Source: Linnemannia hyalina (Eukaryota; Mortierellomycota; Mortierellomycetes; Mortierellales; Mortierellaceae). From it: a stretch of 64,000 nt of DNA. The stretch spans positions 434,001 through 498,000 of the forward strand of contig JAHRHY010000017.1 in NCBI GenBank assembly GCA_019671135.1. Direction: 5' to 3'. Shown piece after piece: positions 22,401-34,248 of the stretch; position 1 is the first letter of the stretch; every line of letters begins with the position of its first letter. The notes under the pieces are model-generated. The model did not search any database, was not told the origin of the DNA, and was given only the letters and a program-made list of their open reading frames with translations. The position numbers and the translations under genes were made by a program.

Positions 22401-25175
22401 CGAGATAACATTATTTTCGGAAAGGCATTCGACCAAGTCTTGTACGAACGCGTTATTTATGCTTCTGGATTGAAGCCTGATTTTGAGATGCTGTCCGCTG
22501 GTGACCAAACTGAAATTGGAGAGCGCGGTATCAACTTGTCAGGAGGTCAAAAGCAACGTGTCTCTTTGGCCCGCGCTGCCTACCAGGATGCCGACATCTA
22601 CATATTGGACGATCCTCTCAGTGCCGTTGATGCCCACGTCGATCAACACCTGTGGCAGAACTTGCTTGGACCAGAGGGATTGCTCAAGGACAAGACCCGC
22701 CTCTTGGTCACCCATGGTATTCATCACTTGGAGAACGTCGATCAGATTGTGGTCTTGAAGGACGGAGTCATCTCAGAGACAGGCGAGTACCAGCATTTGA
22801 TGAACGCTCGCGGGGCGTTTTACCAGTTGATCAAGGACTTTTCTGTCGCTAAGAAAAAGAAGAAACACAACAACAAGCTAGAGACTCAACAGGAACAGCT
22901 TGCAGAGGACAATGGAGGCGAGTCGACTGCCAATGCATCTGCTAGTAGCAGCATTCGCAAGTCTGGTAGCGACAGTGACACTGAGGGCGACGGCAAGTCC
23001 AGTGAGGAGAACATTCATGCTGACAAGGCGATGGCTCCTTCCAAGAAGCCAGCTCCTCTTGAGGACCCCAAGGATGATGCCGGTGAGCTTATTGCCGATG
23101 AGCGGATGGAGGAAGGCAAGGTTGGCTGGAAAGTTGCCATCATCTATGGCAAGGCTGCGTAAGTCATGCATTATCGCTTGTTCGTACATCGTAACTATTC
23201 AATTCTTGAGCGAAGCTATGAACTGATCTTTGTGTTGTGTATATCTTTCCATCCCATATTAGATCTCTTCGCAATGCCATATTCTGTGTTTGCTTGTTCG
23301 TGTTGTCCCAGGCTTGTCATATCAGTACCAACTTTTGGCTTCGTTTTTGGGTCAGCGACACTGAAGAGCGCGACCGTTCAGGACAAGTAGGTCGCCCTAT
23401 CTCTTACTATCTCCAAGGATATGGCATGCTCGTCCTTCTCTACATGGTCCTGGACATCACTGAAAACTATGTCACTGAAGCCGTCTGTGGTATCCAGGCT
23501 TCCAAGGTCCTTCACGAGAACCTCTTGGATCGTGTCCTTCGCCTCCCCATGGCCTTCTTCGATGTCACTCCGTAAGTTGCCCTTACGTGTTTGAACGACA
23601 TGGTTGCTGTTATACGCTCGCATGGCAACTAACACGTCTTATATTTCTTTTGTAAATAGAATGGGTCGTATTGTCAACAGGTTCTCGTCTGACATTTACT
23701 CGATCGACGCACAGATGCCCGAGGAATGGAACGATCTGTTTAGGTTTGGATCCATCATCTTAGGAACGCTCTTTGTCATCGCCTACTCGACCCCCGTCTT
23801 CCTACTTGCGATCCCTCCCTTGGTGTTGACCTACGCCTGGGTCCAGGGCTACTTTATCAAGAGTTCTGGTTCTCTCAAGCGTCTCTACTCTGTTTCAAAG
23901 TCGCCGCTCTACCAGCATTTCAGCGAAACCTTGACCGGTGTTTCGACTATCCGGGTGATGAAGGGGTTGCAGGATCAGTTTGTTGAAGAGAACGAACGCC
24001 GTGGCGATTTGATCGGAAACCGATTCAACGCTTACTGTCTCAACAACCGGTGGCTGCAGATCCGTCTCGAGACACTTGGTGCCTGTACTGTCTTTATCGC
24101 GGCCGCTTTGGCTGTCTGGAATGCTGGATCCCTGGATCCTTCTTTGGTTGGTCTGGCGCTGAGTTATTCATTAGCCATGGTGCAGTACATCAACTATATG
24201 GTCCGTACTGTTAGTGAGGTCCAGAACATCTTGGTGTCTGTCGAGCGTGTGGATGAGTATACCCAGAAACCTACTGAGGCCCCCGTCGAGACTGGAGTCG
24301 TCTTGCCCGAGAACTGGCCTTCGCAGGGTCAAATCGTCTTCAAGAACTACTGTGCCCGTTACCGTGAGGGGTTGGACTTGGTCGTCAAAGATATCTCGTT
24401 CACTGTCGCACCTACAGAGAAGGTTGGTATTGTCGGCCGTACCGGTGCTGGCAAGTCTTCGTTGACTCTGGCGCTGTTCCGTATCATTGAGGCAGCCGAC
24501 AGCTACTGGGCCAAGGCCAGTGATCCCAACTTTAGCGCAGCCGAGCGCCGGTTTATGGACACTGTCCAGCAGACATTTTCAACTGACGGAGAGGGTAGTG
24601 GTGGATCTATTGAGATTGATGGTGTTGACATCTCAACGCTTGGATTGAAGGACCTCCGTCAGCACTTGTCGATTATCCCTCAGGATCCTACTCTGTTTGC
24701 TGGTACTGTCCGCGACAACTTGGATCCCTTTGGGGAGCATACGGACAGGGATCTGTGGGAGGCTCTCGAACGCGCCCATCTCAAGTCGCATATCTCCGCC
24801 CTCACTGGCGGCCTATCCTTTGAGGTCGCCCAAAATGGAGACAACTTTTCGGTGGGCCAGCGGTCGTTGATCTGTCTCGCCCGCGCGCTCCTCCGCAAGA
24901 CCAAGGTCCTAGTCCTTGACGAAGCCACGGCTGCTGTGGATGTCGAGACGGACGACCTGATCCAGAAGACGATCCGCAAGGAGTTCAAGGACAGGACGAT
25001 TCTGACAATTGCGCATCGTATCAAGACTGTCATGGATTCGGACAAGATCCTGGTGTTGGAGAAGGGACGCGTTCAGGAATTCGAGTCGCCTAGGACACTG
25101 TTGTCTAGGAAGGAGTCGTTGTTTTATCAACTTGCTGAGCAGGCTGGTGAAATCGATACGCCTCATCATCTCTAG
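19409..25175 (+). CDS. ABCC (MRP-type) transporter 1
   Basis: Eight exons give 1615 residues: 19409-19807, 19972-20873, 21100-21315, 21473-21791, 21882-22307, 22398-23158, 23263-23571 and 23660-25175. The order is an N-terminal TMD0-like membrane region, TMD1, NBD1, TMD2 and NBD2, the layout of full-length multidrug-resistance-associated proteins that export conjugates from cytosol across plasma or vacuolar membrane. NBD1 has Walker A GRIGQGKSS (about 709), signature LSGGQKQR (about 801) and Walker B IYILDDPLSAVD. NBD2 has Walker A GRTGAGKSS (about 1369), signature FSVGQ (about 1506) and Walker B VLVLDEATAAVD. Between Walker A and the Q-loop of NBD2 there are about 35-40 extra residues. A charged serine-rich linker follows NBD1. 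The next gene downstream is a paralogue. Substrate is not predictable. Confidence 0.93.
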
Positions 25176-25283
25176 GCTGCTGAAAAGCACGCCATCTGTT
25201 ACTTTTCATATCATTTTTAGCATACACACTCTTACACACGCGCTACTTCAGTATTTTCTTTCTTTCATATTTCGCACATTGTA

Positions 25284-25465
25284 CACCGCGCCCTTGACAT
25301 AAGAGCGAGATCGGCTCTTATGTTGAGTTTTCTATTCTATTCAATTCAATGAGAGTTTTTTTTTGTTACTTCTTTTTTCTTGATTTTTTAAAAGAAATTC
25401 CCAGACATCTACGCCGTGTAAGATAGAAAATTCAAAATGGCCATCTAGGCCGTGCAACGTAGAAA
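25284..25465 (+). repeat. Left terminal inverted repeat (182 bp)
   Basis: Matches the reverse complement of 27372-27553 almost base for base. It contains an internal palindrome, ACATAAGAGC...GCTCTTATGT (about 25298-25324), and two imperfect copies of a TCTACGCCGTGTAAGATAGA / CTAGGCCGTGCAACGTAGA motif near the inner end, which may be transposase binding sites. Confidence 0.92.
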
Positions 25466-25646
25466 TAAATTGGGGAACATCACGCTCAACATGTTTAATC
25501 ATTAATTGCATGCAACTTGAGATAGTCAGTCATTACTTCTATATCAGCCATGACTCTTTTCTCTAAGCTGGCCAGGTATTTCATCTCCCTGACTTGAAGA
25601 TCGCTATGGTGCTTTCTATGGGTGGTACTATAGTGTCTGAGTTCCG

Positions 25647-27238
25647 TTAACATGTCATCCGCTGGGATCCTAGGCAAAGACTCCTTCTTCTTCTTGCCCG
25701 ACGAGGATTGTGAGGTGTCCACTGGTGGGAAAACCGGGGTTTGCTGTGGCGGCGCCTCTTGTGATGAAGCAGGTTCTTGTGACGAAGGTGTATCAGAGGG
25801 GGGTTCCGAGATATATTGGCCTGACCGACGGTCCAGACACGCTGCTCGGGGGGTATCGGCTCTTGAGGAGCAGTGATAGGTGGAAGATACTCGTCATCTG
25901 AGAGGCCGTCATCGGAGACATCACCCAGTTCTTCCATGGGAGGTAGGGGAGTGAAAAAGGACTTGTACCTCTCGTCAATGGCAATCTCGTCGATGTATTT
26001 TTCAAGGTGAACGGTTGGGCCTCTCCGTGACATGCTCTTAAGGAAAAGGAGGATGCCATAGGCAGTCTGGCGGTTAATGGTTGGACAGCGGTCAGGATAC
26101 AGCTCTGCCAGCTCACGTTTCAAGTTGACCAACTCATCATCCGGGGTTATTTCCATGGCAGCAATCTTGAGGTAATCTTGCATGGCCGTAGGAAGAACTG
26201 GAACTCTAGCAAAACAGTTGCGGATGCAAGACAAAGAGACGCGGTTCCATGCCTGAGGTAAGCAGGCCCACAACGGGCCCCTGGGAATCTTGGCTCTGGA
26301 GGTATCGTCGAGATGACGATAGTGAGAAATGACGGGAATCATAAGTCGACTGTACTTGACCTTGAAAGACATGATAATACCAGCATCCAAGGGCTGTGAT
26401 ACAGAGGTTGTGTTCTTGGGGAGACGAACGAGGGTAATGTTGTCCAAAAGTAGCCCCGTTTCCTCCTTCTTTCCATGTCCAGGCGCGTTGTCAATAAGCA
26501 AGGCAATATTCCTCCCCTGCCTGCCCATATCCGCATCAAGATCCCCCAGCCAACCCAGGAAAATCTCTGTGGTCATGTATCCGGTCCCGTGGTACGATGT
26601 GTCCAGTTGCGCTTCTACTTCCAGATCCAGATCCAGAGGACGATAGGCAGCTAGGTAAGTTTTAAATGTGAATAGTCAGAAGAATATTTTGACGCATGGT
26701 AGCGTGTTGTCGTTTTGCCGCTCAAGAAGACGCACATAGAAGTAATAAGCCAGCTCCTTGGTCCGGCTATCGTTAACGGGCACACCTTTATCATAGCGTT
26801 AACTCAAGTGGTAATTATTGCAATAGGATAGAGAATACTGTGAAAATGCAGTTTGTACATACCCAACGCGCGATCATCCATGATAGCGTTATATACGGCT
26901 CTCTCGACAGTCTCCAGCTTGCGCGGGAACATTCTGAACAGGGTCATCCGTCCGGGAGTATTGTCTTTGTAAGAGACAATGTTCTCTCTCTCTCTCATGA
27001 TCCTGGTGGCAATGGACTTTGGATATTTAAAGTCAACATGACTGGCGAAAGTGCTGACTGTGAGGGTCGGGATAAGCTTCTTGAGTTCCTCATATGTCGA
27101 GATAAACAGAAGTTTTTTGTCTATGGTGTGCGAGTTTCGAGATTGAGTCATCTTAGAAGCATTGCTGGTTGAGGTTGGAGGTTCCAAGCGTTTGCTGCCA
27201 CCGATGGGAAGGGCAGCAGGGACACATAACTCATCCAT
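25647..27238 (-). pseudogene. Tigger/pogo transposase, middle part missing
   Basis: Two blocks are recognisable on the minus strand. The first (from ATG at 27238 to about 26865) encodes MDELCVPAALPIGG, then an N-terminal helix-turn-helix-like region TYEELKKLIPTLTVSTFASH and GRMTLFRMFPRKLETVERAV. After a GTATGT donor and a short block (VPVNDSRTKELAYYFYVRLL, about 26790-26690) the frame stops. The second (26576-25647) has the catalytic LLIDNAPGHGK and LPKNTTSVSQPLDAGII motifs, the second and third acidic residues of the DDD triad. The segment carrying the first catalytic aspartate is absent, so the protein should be inactive. Confidence 0.82.
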
Positions 27239-27371
27239 GATCCGACGTCTAGAAGGGAGCGTCGCGAAAGAGTGATGTAGAAGAGGGTGCGGATGGTGTG
27301 AAGGCGGAAGATGAGGGTGAATGCTTCGGAGGATGATGTCTGAGCATATAGATTCAAGACTCGGTCTGTTT

Positions 27372-27553
27372 TTTCTATGTTGCACGGCCTAGGTGGCCAT
27401 TTTGAATTTTCTATCTTACACGGCGTAGATGTCTGGGAATTTCTTTTAAAAAATCAAGAAAAAAGAAGTAACAAAAAAAAACTCTCATTGAATTGAATAG
27501 AATAGAAAACTCAACATAAGAGCCGATCTCGCTCTTATGTCAAGGGCGCGGTG
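27372..27553 (-). repeat. Right terminal inverted repeat (182 bp)
   Basis: Inverted partner of 25284-25465, ending in CGCGGTG followed by the TA target duplicate (27554-27555). Differences from the left copy are confined to about three positions in the inner 30 bp. Confidence 0.92.
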
Positions 27554-27555
27554 TA

Positions 27556-28150
27556 CTATAGTTTTTTTTAAGTATCATTTTAGAAGTAAAAAATGGTTGT
27601 TATTTTCGTCAATTGCGCGGGCGTTGGACTTTTCTTTCTATTTTCTCTTCTCTCACGAGGGGTGGGGCGTTGCTTGATGAGAGCACAAAGGACTGAGCGT
27701 GAATAAATGACAAAAAAAGAACGGGCGACTCTGCCTGTTTATGGGAAAGATGGTACATCTGTCTGGGGTTTTTTTACTGCGTTTGTTCTTTCAGGGCCAG
27801 AGTGATGTTTATTTGTTGCAGTTGCAGACGTCGAATTATGATTTATCGTTGTGCAGGTGCTCCATCCCTTGCTTGTGTCCAATAGCAAGCGTGTGTTCTT
27901 TCGCAGGTTAAGGTTGGGCGTTCGTGGGTTGGAGCAAAAAAAAAATAACAAGCTGGAGACAACAGAAAGGAGGGAGGGAGACCGAACCTAATGGAGCAAA
28001 ACTTGAAAAAATGCATAAAAAGTCATCCTCACCCGCGTTTCCTTCTCTCTCACGCTCCATCTTCTCCCCTTTTATTTCTCTCATACCCTGTCTTGTACAC
28101 TCTCTTTGTCAACGACACAGAAGCTATAGAAAAAAAAAGATAGAGGTTAC
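27556..28150. other. Upstream region of ABCC transporter 2
   Basis: About 600 bp between the transposon and the next start codon. Poly(A)/poly(T) runs and a CT-rich stretch near 28040-28110 are visible. It holds whatever promoter the second ABCC gene retains after the transposon insertion. No coding sequence is seen. Confidence 0.5.
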
Positions 28151-31100
28151 ATGAGTTCCTCTTTTTGCGGCGATCAGGAAGGATGGGTAAACTGTCGTCT
28201 TGCTCTACTCATTTTTTTCTTTAAACGTTAAATTCCACAATTACAGAGTACTGCACAAAGAAGAAAGCGCTCTCCCTTTCTAACAACTATCTTTCTTATT
28301 GTTGCTTCTCAACGTTTGCAGGGTCCTACGAATCTGGAGCGTGTCGACCTCACACCCTGTTTCGAGAACACGTAAAACATTATTCTGATCCCGCCCTGGT
28401 GAACTCTCAGCATCCTTGCATTTTGTCCCGAGGGTTCATTCATTCATCCTGAGTTAACACGTGCGTTGATCCTTTGATACCCTTTTATAGCATATTATTC
28501 GGTCTACCATCCCTCATCGCGATTATCGCCTTCACAATCCGCGGATACTGCCTGCTCTCCAAGAAAAAACTTTACGCTTCCAAGGAAGGCCGTGCCAATA
28601 ACCAAATCCTCTATGCCGCATCTATGACCTGCCTGACAGTGGCGTGTGCTGCTCTTATTACCAGACTTGTTCAATTGAACCAGGGTTCTTCGTCACCTGC
28701 TACTATCTTTGGGGGTGTTACACTGCTTGTTTCTTGGGTACGTTGAACAATAGGAAAAGGGGTTGTTTACTTTTGTGGAAACAATTCGCTGTTGGGCGTG
28801 CATTGGCCCCTAACCTCACCATGACCCATCTTTTCTTATGCTTTTTCCTTGCCTTGTGCATTAGATCTTGGCGCTGGGGTTGAACTATTTGGAGCTCGGG
28901 TACAAGTTCCGGTCATCTACATATCTGTTCGCATTCTATGCTGTCAACATCATCGCGTCGCTTATTTATATCCGGACTCTACACGATACGGGACTTTCAG
29001 GAGGGGGACAGTTTGTGTCGTTCTGTGTCTTTTTTGGAGCTTCTGTCGTTGCATTCATAGTCGAGACTTGGCCTAGGAGACAGTACCCACAGCAGGACAA
29101 CAAGGATGGCAAGAACGAGAGGCTGACTCCATACGAGAAAGCGAACCTATGCTCCCGGCTGTGCTTCTATTACATGCAGGACATGTTCTCGACAGGGTTC
29201 CGACGTCCTCTCTTGGATGAGGATATTGCAGACCAGATGCCACAACACCTCAAGACCCAACACAGTTTCACACATCTGTCACACAAGTGGGAAGAGCACA
29301 GGCAGAAGCGACGGGCAAAGGGCAAGACACCCAACCTGATGCTCCTTTCCCTACGTGCGGTCGGTTCAAGACTGGTCCCCGTAACCCTCATCTCTTTAGC
29401 ACAGTCGGTGCTCGAGTATTCGCAGGTGCTGCTGTTGGCTGTCTTGTTGGATTATATTACAACATCGACATCAGCAGAAGAAGAGGCACGGCCTCCGATC
29501 AAGTACGGGATTATTCTTGCGGTGGCGTTGTTCTTGTCGACGGTCCTGGCAACACTGGCGAGTGGGCAGTTCTTTCAACAGAGTTACGTGTTGGGGATTG
29601 AGCTTCGCACGTCGTTGATTGGGTTGATTTATCAAAAGTCGTTAGTTCTCTCTCCAGGTGCTCGACAGCGCTCCACCGTTGGCGAGATCAGTAAGTTTTT
29701 TTTTTTTGCTTTTTCGCTTTTGCATCTTTATGTTGTGATGCAAGGCGAAGCCTTATATTAACCCAATACTTTATATTTCCCCCCCTCCCCATCCACAATA
29801 AACGTAGGCAACCATATGTCGGTCGACACTGAGAGGATTGGCTTTGGTATAACCGCATTCCCTATGATTGTCTCCTCGACATTCGAGATTGTTCTTGCGA
29901 TATACTTGCTCTACAACCGACTGGGAGCCAGTTCGTTGACAAGTGTCGGCGTGATCATTATGATCCTCCCTATGCAGGGGCTCATGGCCAAGGTGGTCAA
30001 CAAGGCCAAGGACAGGAAACTGGGGGCAATGGACAGCCGTATCCAGATCTTGACGGAGGTTCTTTCGTCTATCAAGACTGTCAAGATGTATTCTTGGGTA
30101 ACGTTTTGTCTAGGCCTCTGGGCTTTGTTGTATCCCCCCCTTTTTTTTGTTTGACATTGTTTGGAACAAAGGTTGTGGAGAACAGTTCTGGGTCACAAGA
30201 AAAGGAGAAAAACGTTAATATTACCGATGGAATTCTAACATGGGCTTCGTTTCCTTGTTGTGTTTTGTTGAAAATAGGAAAACGCGTTTCGGGAGAGAGT
30301 TGCCCGCTTCCGCGCAACAGAGATCAAATACCTCCGCAATATCGGTGTCGCATCCGCATTCATGTGTATCATGTTCAGTTCCCTTCCCCTCGTCATGTCC
30401 CTCCTCACCTTTGTGATTTATTCGTATTTTGGTGGACCTGGAGGAACAAGGGGGACCATCTCGGCAGAGATGATTTTTGTCACGGTGACGCTGTTTGCGA
30501 GACTTTCTCAGCCGTTGGGGAGGATCTCGGGGATGACTAGTTCGGTGATTGCGTTGAGGGTTGCATTTAAGAGAATTCAGGGGTTGTTGGTGGAGGAAGA
30601 GTTGGATTTGGAGCAGATTGAGTACCGGGATAAGGATGGCTCTGGTGGTAGTGATGAGAAGGTTGCGTTGGAGATTCGGGATGGAGTATTTGCGTGGACG
30701 AGTGTGCGGGATGAGCAGTTGAAGAAGGAGAAGAGTGAGAAGGAAGCGGAGAAGAAGAAGAAGACAAAGGACACCACTACTATGGAGTCGTCTTCATCCT
30801 CGAAAAAGTCATCGCCCACCTCAACACTTCAAGAGGCCCCAACAATCGACAGCATCATAACTATCTCTTCCTCGGACGCAGCACCACCACTTCCACAAGA
30901 CACCATCACTGAGCCCCTCCCAATATTGACCAACATCAACCTTACAGTCCCTCAAGGATCCCTCACGGCAGTCGTCGGTCGAGTCGGCCAAGGAAAGTCC
31001 TCCCTCATGAGCGCCCTCATCGGCGAGATGTACAAATGCCACGGTCAAGTCATCGTCTCGGGCAGCGTCGCTTACGTCTCCCAAGTAGCCTGGATCCTCA

Positions 31101-33961
31101 ACGGCTCCCTCCGGGACAACATTCTCTTCGGCTCCACCTTCAACCAATCGAAATACGATCGCATTATCGAATCAGCAGGCTTGCTGCCCGATATCCGGAT
31201 CCTCCCAGCAGGCGACGCGACCGAGATCGGAGAGCGCGGGATTAACCTGTCTGGTGGACAGAAACAGAGAGTTGCGCTTGCGCGTGCGGCGTATCAAGAT
31301 GCGGACGTGTACCTCTTGGATGATCCGTTGAGCGCTGTTGATGCTCATGTGGACCAGCATCTGTGGGATCGGCTTGTTGGACCTGGGGGGTTGTTGAAGG
31401 ACAAAACACGGGTGTTGATTACCCATGGAATTCACCATTTGAATGAGACGGATCAGATTCTGGTGATGAAGGCTGGAGAGGTTGCCGAGACGGGCACTTA
31501 TGAGGATTTGATGGCAGCTGGGAAGGACTTTTACCAGTTGATTACAGATTACGCGGTGCAGGAGAAGAAGCAAGAGATAGAGGAGACAGAGAAGGTGTTG
31601 ATGGTTGGCGAGATTGGCGCGGTGGTTGCTGGATCGAAGGGTGAGGAAGGGTTGAAGGCAGGAGTAGATGCAGCTGTACCTGAGGCTGCTGTCAAGGCTA
31701 CAGCAGCGGCGACGACGAACAACATGGGTGAGGATGATGCGCAACTGGTATTGGCGGAAGAGGATGCACAAAGCAAAGTCGGCTGGCCGCTCCTCAAAGC
31801 CTACTTCAAATCTGCGTAAGTCCACTCCCATTTCCCACCTCATTCTGTCAATCGCATACTCACACTGCCCACGGCCACTTGTTATCTTTTCTTATTTGCT
31901 CACCATTCTTTTGTCTTTTTATTGCGTGAATAGATCGTACCTGTACTCGTTCCTCAGCTTCTTCATCTACATCCTCTCTCAGAGCAGTCAAATCGGTGTC
32001 AACATTTGGCTACAGCACTGGTCTTCTCGTTCCGAGGCCAGTCAACGCGACGGCGTCCCTCTCTTCCTTGGTGTATATGCGATCCTGGTCCTGAGCTATA
32101 TGGCCTCGGACATTAGTGTCAACCTCATCATTTTTGTGGCTGCAGGTATCCGATCTTCGAGGTTACTTCATGACCGCCTTGCGGATAAGGTTCTCCGTCT
32201 CCCCATGTCCTTCTTTGACACCACTCCGTAAGTGAAGAAAAGAATGGAGGTTTTTTTTGAATCATCCCACGGAGAGGATTTTTTTTTCTTGTGCAACCCA
32301 TACTAAACGCGATCTACACCTGTTTTTTTTTCTTGTAACACAGTGTCGGAAGAATAGTGAACAGGTTCTCGACTGACATGGACAACTTGGACTCGGAGCT
32401 CCCCAACAACGTCACCGACGTCTACTACTTCCTCTCCATCGTCCTCGGAACCATCATCGTCATCTCCTTCAACCTTCCCGTCTTCATCGCCCTCATCCCC
32501 TTCCTCCTCTTCTTCTACTTCTGGATCCAAATCTACTACATGCGGACCTCCCGCGCCCTCAAGCGCATCCACATGATCTCCAAATCTCCACTCTTTCAAC
32601 ATTTCTCAGAGACCCTCGCCGGCGTATCAACCATCCGGGCTATGCGCTGCCACGCCCGGTTCTCGGACGATAATGCAAGGAAATCGGATAGGTCTGCGAA
32701 TGCGTATTGGGCGTATATTACGGCGAACCGCTGGTTGAGTGTGAGGTTGGAGTTTTTAGGAGGAGTAGTGGTGTTGGCGACGGCGTTGTTGTGTGTTTGG
32801 AAGATGGATGAGTTGGGGACGGGCGGTGCTGGGTTGGCCTTGAGTTATTCGCTGACGGTGACGTTTCATATTACGTACTTGGTGACTTCGTTGAGTAACC
32901 TTCAGAACCAGCTTGTGAGCGTCGATCGGATTTTGGAGTACTGCGAGAAAAAGCCTGAGGCGCCGTTGACGATTGAGGAGATGGAGGTGGAGAAGCTTCC
33001 TGTGGCCCGGGATTTCCGGTCTGCTTTGGATGAGAGTGCTGGTGAGGGTGGGCAGTGGAAGGAAGGGTCGATCGAGTTCAAGAATTATTCGACAAGGTAC
33101 CGAGAAGGGATGGAGTTGGTGATCAAGAACTTGTCGGTACGTATGGAAGGAGGAGAAAAGGTCGGCATTGTCGGCCGCACTGGTGCCGGAAAGTCTTCTT
33201 TGACTCTGGCTCTGTTCCGACTTGCCGAGGCTGCCAATAGTCACTTTGCCAAGGCTAGCTACAACACCCCCGACTGCGATGTCGCTGCTGCTACACTCCT
33301 CACCAAGGCCTCTCCTCCTGGCAATACCGAAAAACTTGCTTTGCAGGATCTGGCATCAGTCGAGGTAGAAGAATCCGGCGGCTCGATCGAGATCGACGGG
33401 ATCGACATCTCAACCATTGGCCTCCACGATCTCCGCCACCGCATCGCAATCATCCCCCAAGACCCTACCCTCTTCGCCGGCACCCTCCGCGAGAACCTCG
33501 ACCCCTTCTCCGAACAAAACGACGCCGACCTTTGGACAGCCCTCGAACGCGCTCACCTCAAACCCCACATCTCCTCCCTCTCCGGTGGACTCTCCCACGA
33601 AGTCTCGCAAGGCGGAGAGAACTTTTCCGTCGGCCAACGATCCCTCATCTGTCTCGCCCGGGCCCTCCTCCGCAAGACCAAGATTCTGATCCTGGATGAA
33701 GCCACGGCGGCTGTGGATATGGAGACGGACGAGTTGATCCAGAAGACGATCCGGAAAGAGTTTAAGGATAGGACAATTTTGACGATTGCACACCGGATCA
33801 AGACAGTGATGGATTCGGATAAGATCCTGGTGTTGGATCAGGGCAGGATGAAGGAGTTTGCAGCGCCAGGGGAGTTGTTGGAGAGGAGGGAGTCATTGTT
33901 TTATCAGCTTGCCGAGCAGGCTGGTGAAATTGGCGATCACCTTGAGGGGGAGAAGAAGTGA
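28151..33961 (+). CDS. ABCC (MRP-type) transporter 2
   Basis: Eight exons give 1632 residues: 28151-28186, 28322-28371, 28491-28737, 28865-29690, 29808-30097, 30278-31815, 31934-32227 and 32344-33961. The first two exons (36 and 50 nt) encode MSSSFCGDQEGW and GPTNLERVDLTPCFENT, the conserved extracellular N terminus of MRP proteins (compare FCS...PDFTKCFQNT in human MRP1), so the start is at 28151 and not in exon 3. NBD1: Walker A GRVGQGKSS (about 716), LSGGQKQR (about 805), VYLLDDPLSAVD. NBD2: GRTGAGKSS (about 1368), FSVGQ (about 1520), ILILDEATAAVD. A lysine/glutamate- and serine-rich insertion (about 630-690) precedes Walker A of NBD1, and NBD2 has about 55 extra residues after Walker A. 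Paralogue of the upstream gene. Confidence 0.93.
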
Positions 33962-34248
33962 AGGGGTGTTTATAGAAATAATAGATGCCATGGGCATGCC
34001 TTAATGATTTAGAGAGAGAATACAGCTTGACAAGTTATACCACGTACCATGTGTCTATCGCTGTGGCTCCAAACGTTGGTTGAAGGGAGGAAATGAGGGA
34101 AAGCGCTCTTACAAAATTCAAAATGCATATTTACTTCACAATGGCATGATTTTTTGTTCTCACCACGTCGTAATAAATCTGGGTGCATTCCTATCATGTT
34201 TCTGAATTATTTATTTTTGATTTTTGTACAAACGATGATGATGATGAA

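Larger units (their letters stand above)
25284..27553 (-). mobile_element. Tigger/pogo-type DNA transposon, internally deleted
   Basis: A 2270-bp element bounded by perfectly positioned 182-bp terminal inverted repeats beginning CACCGCGCCCTTGACATAAG, flanked on both sides by TA, the target duplication used by the Tc1/mariner/pogo group. Its minus strand carries a broken transposase related to the DDE_1 family. It sits between the two ABCC genes. The inverted repeats differ at only a few positions near their inner ends, which suggests a fairly recent insertion, yet the transposase has lost its middle part, so this copy is likely non-autonomous. Confidence 0.88.

Noticed and set aside
28474..28490. 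Start of ABCC transporter 2 at a TTG in front of exon 3
   Set aside because: Fungal genes start at ATG, and the bases just before exon 3 are an acceptor; the two upstream exons restore the conserved MRP N terminus.
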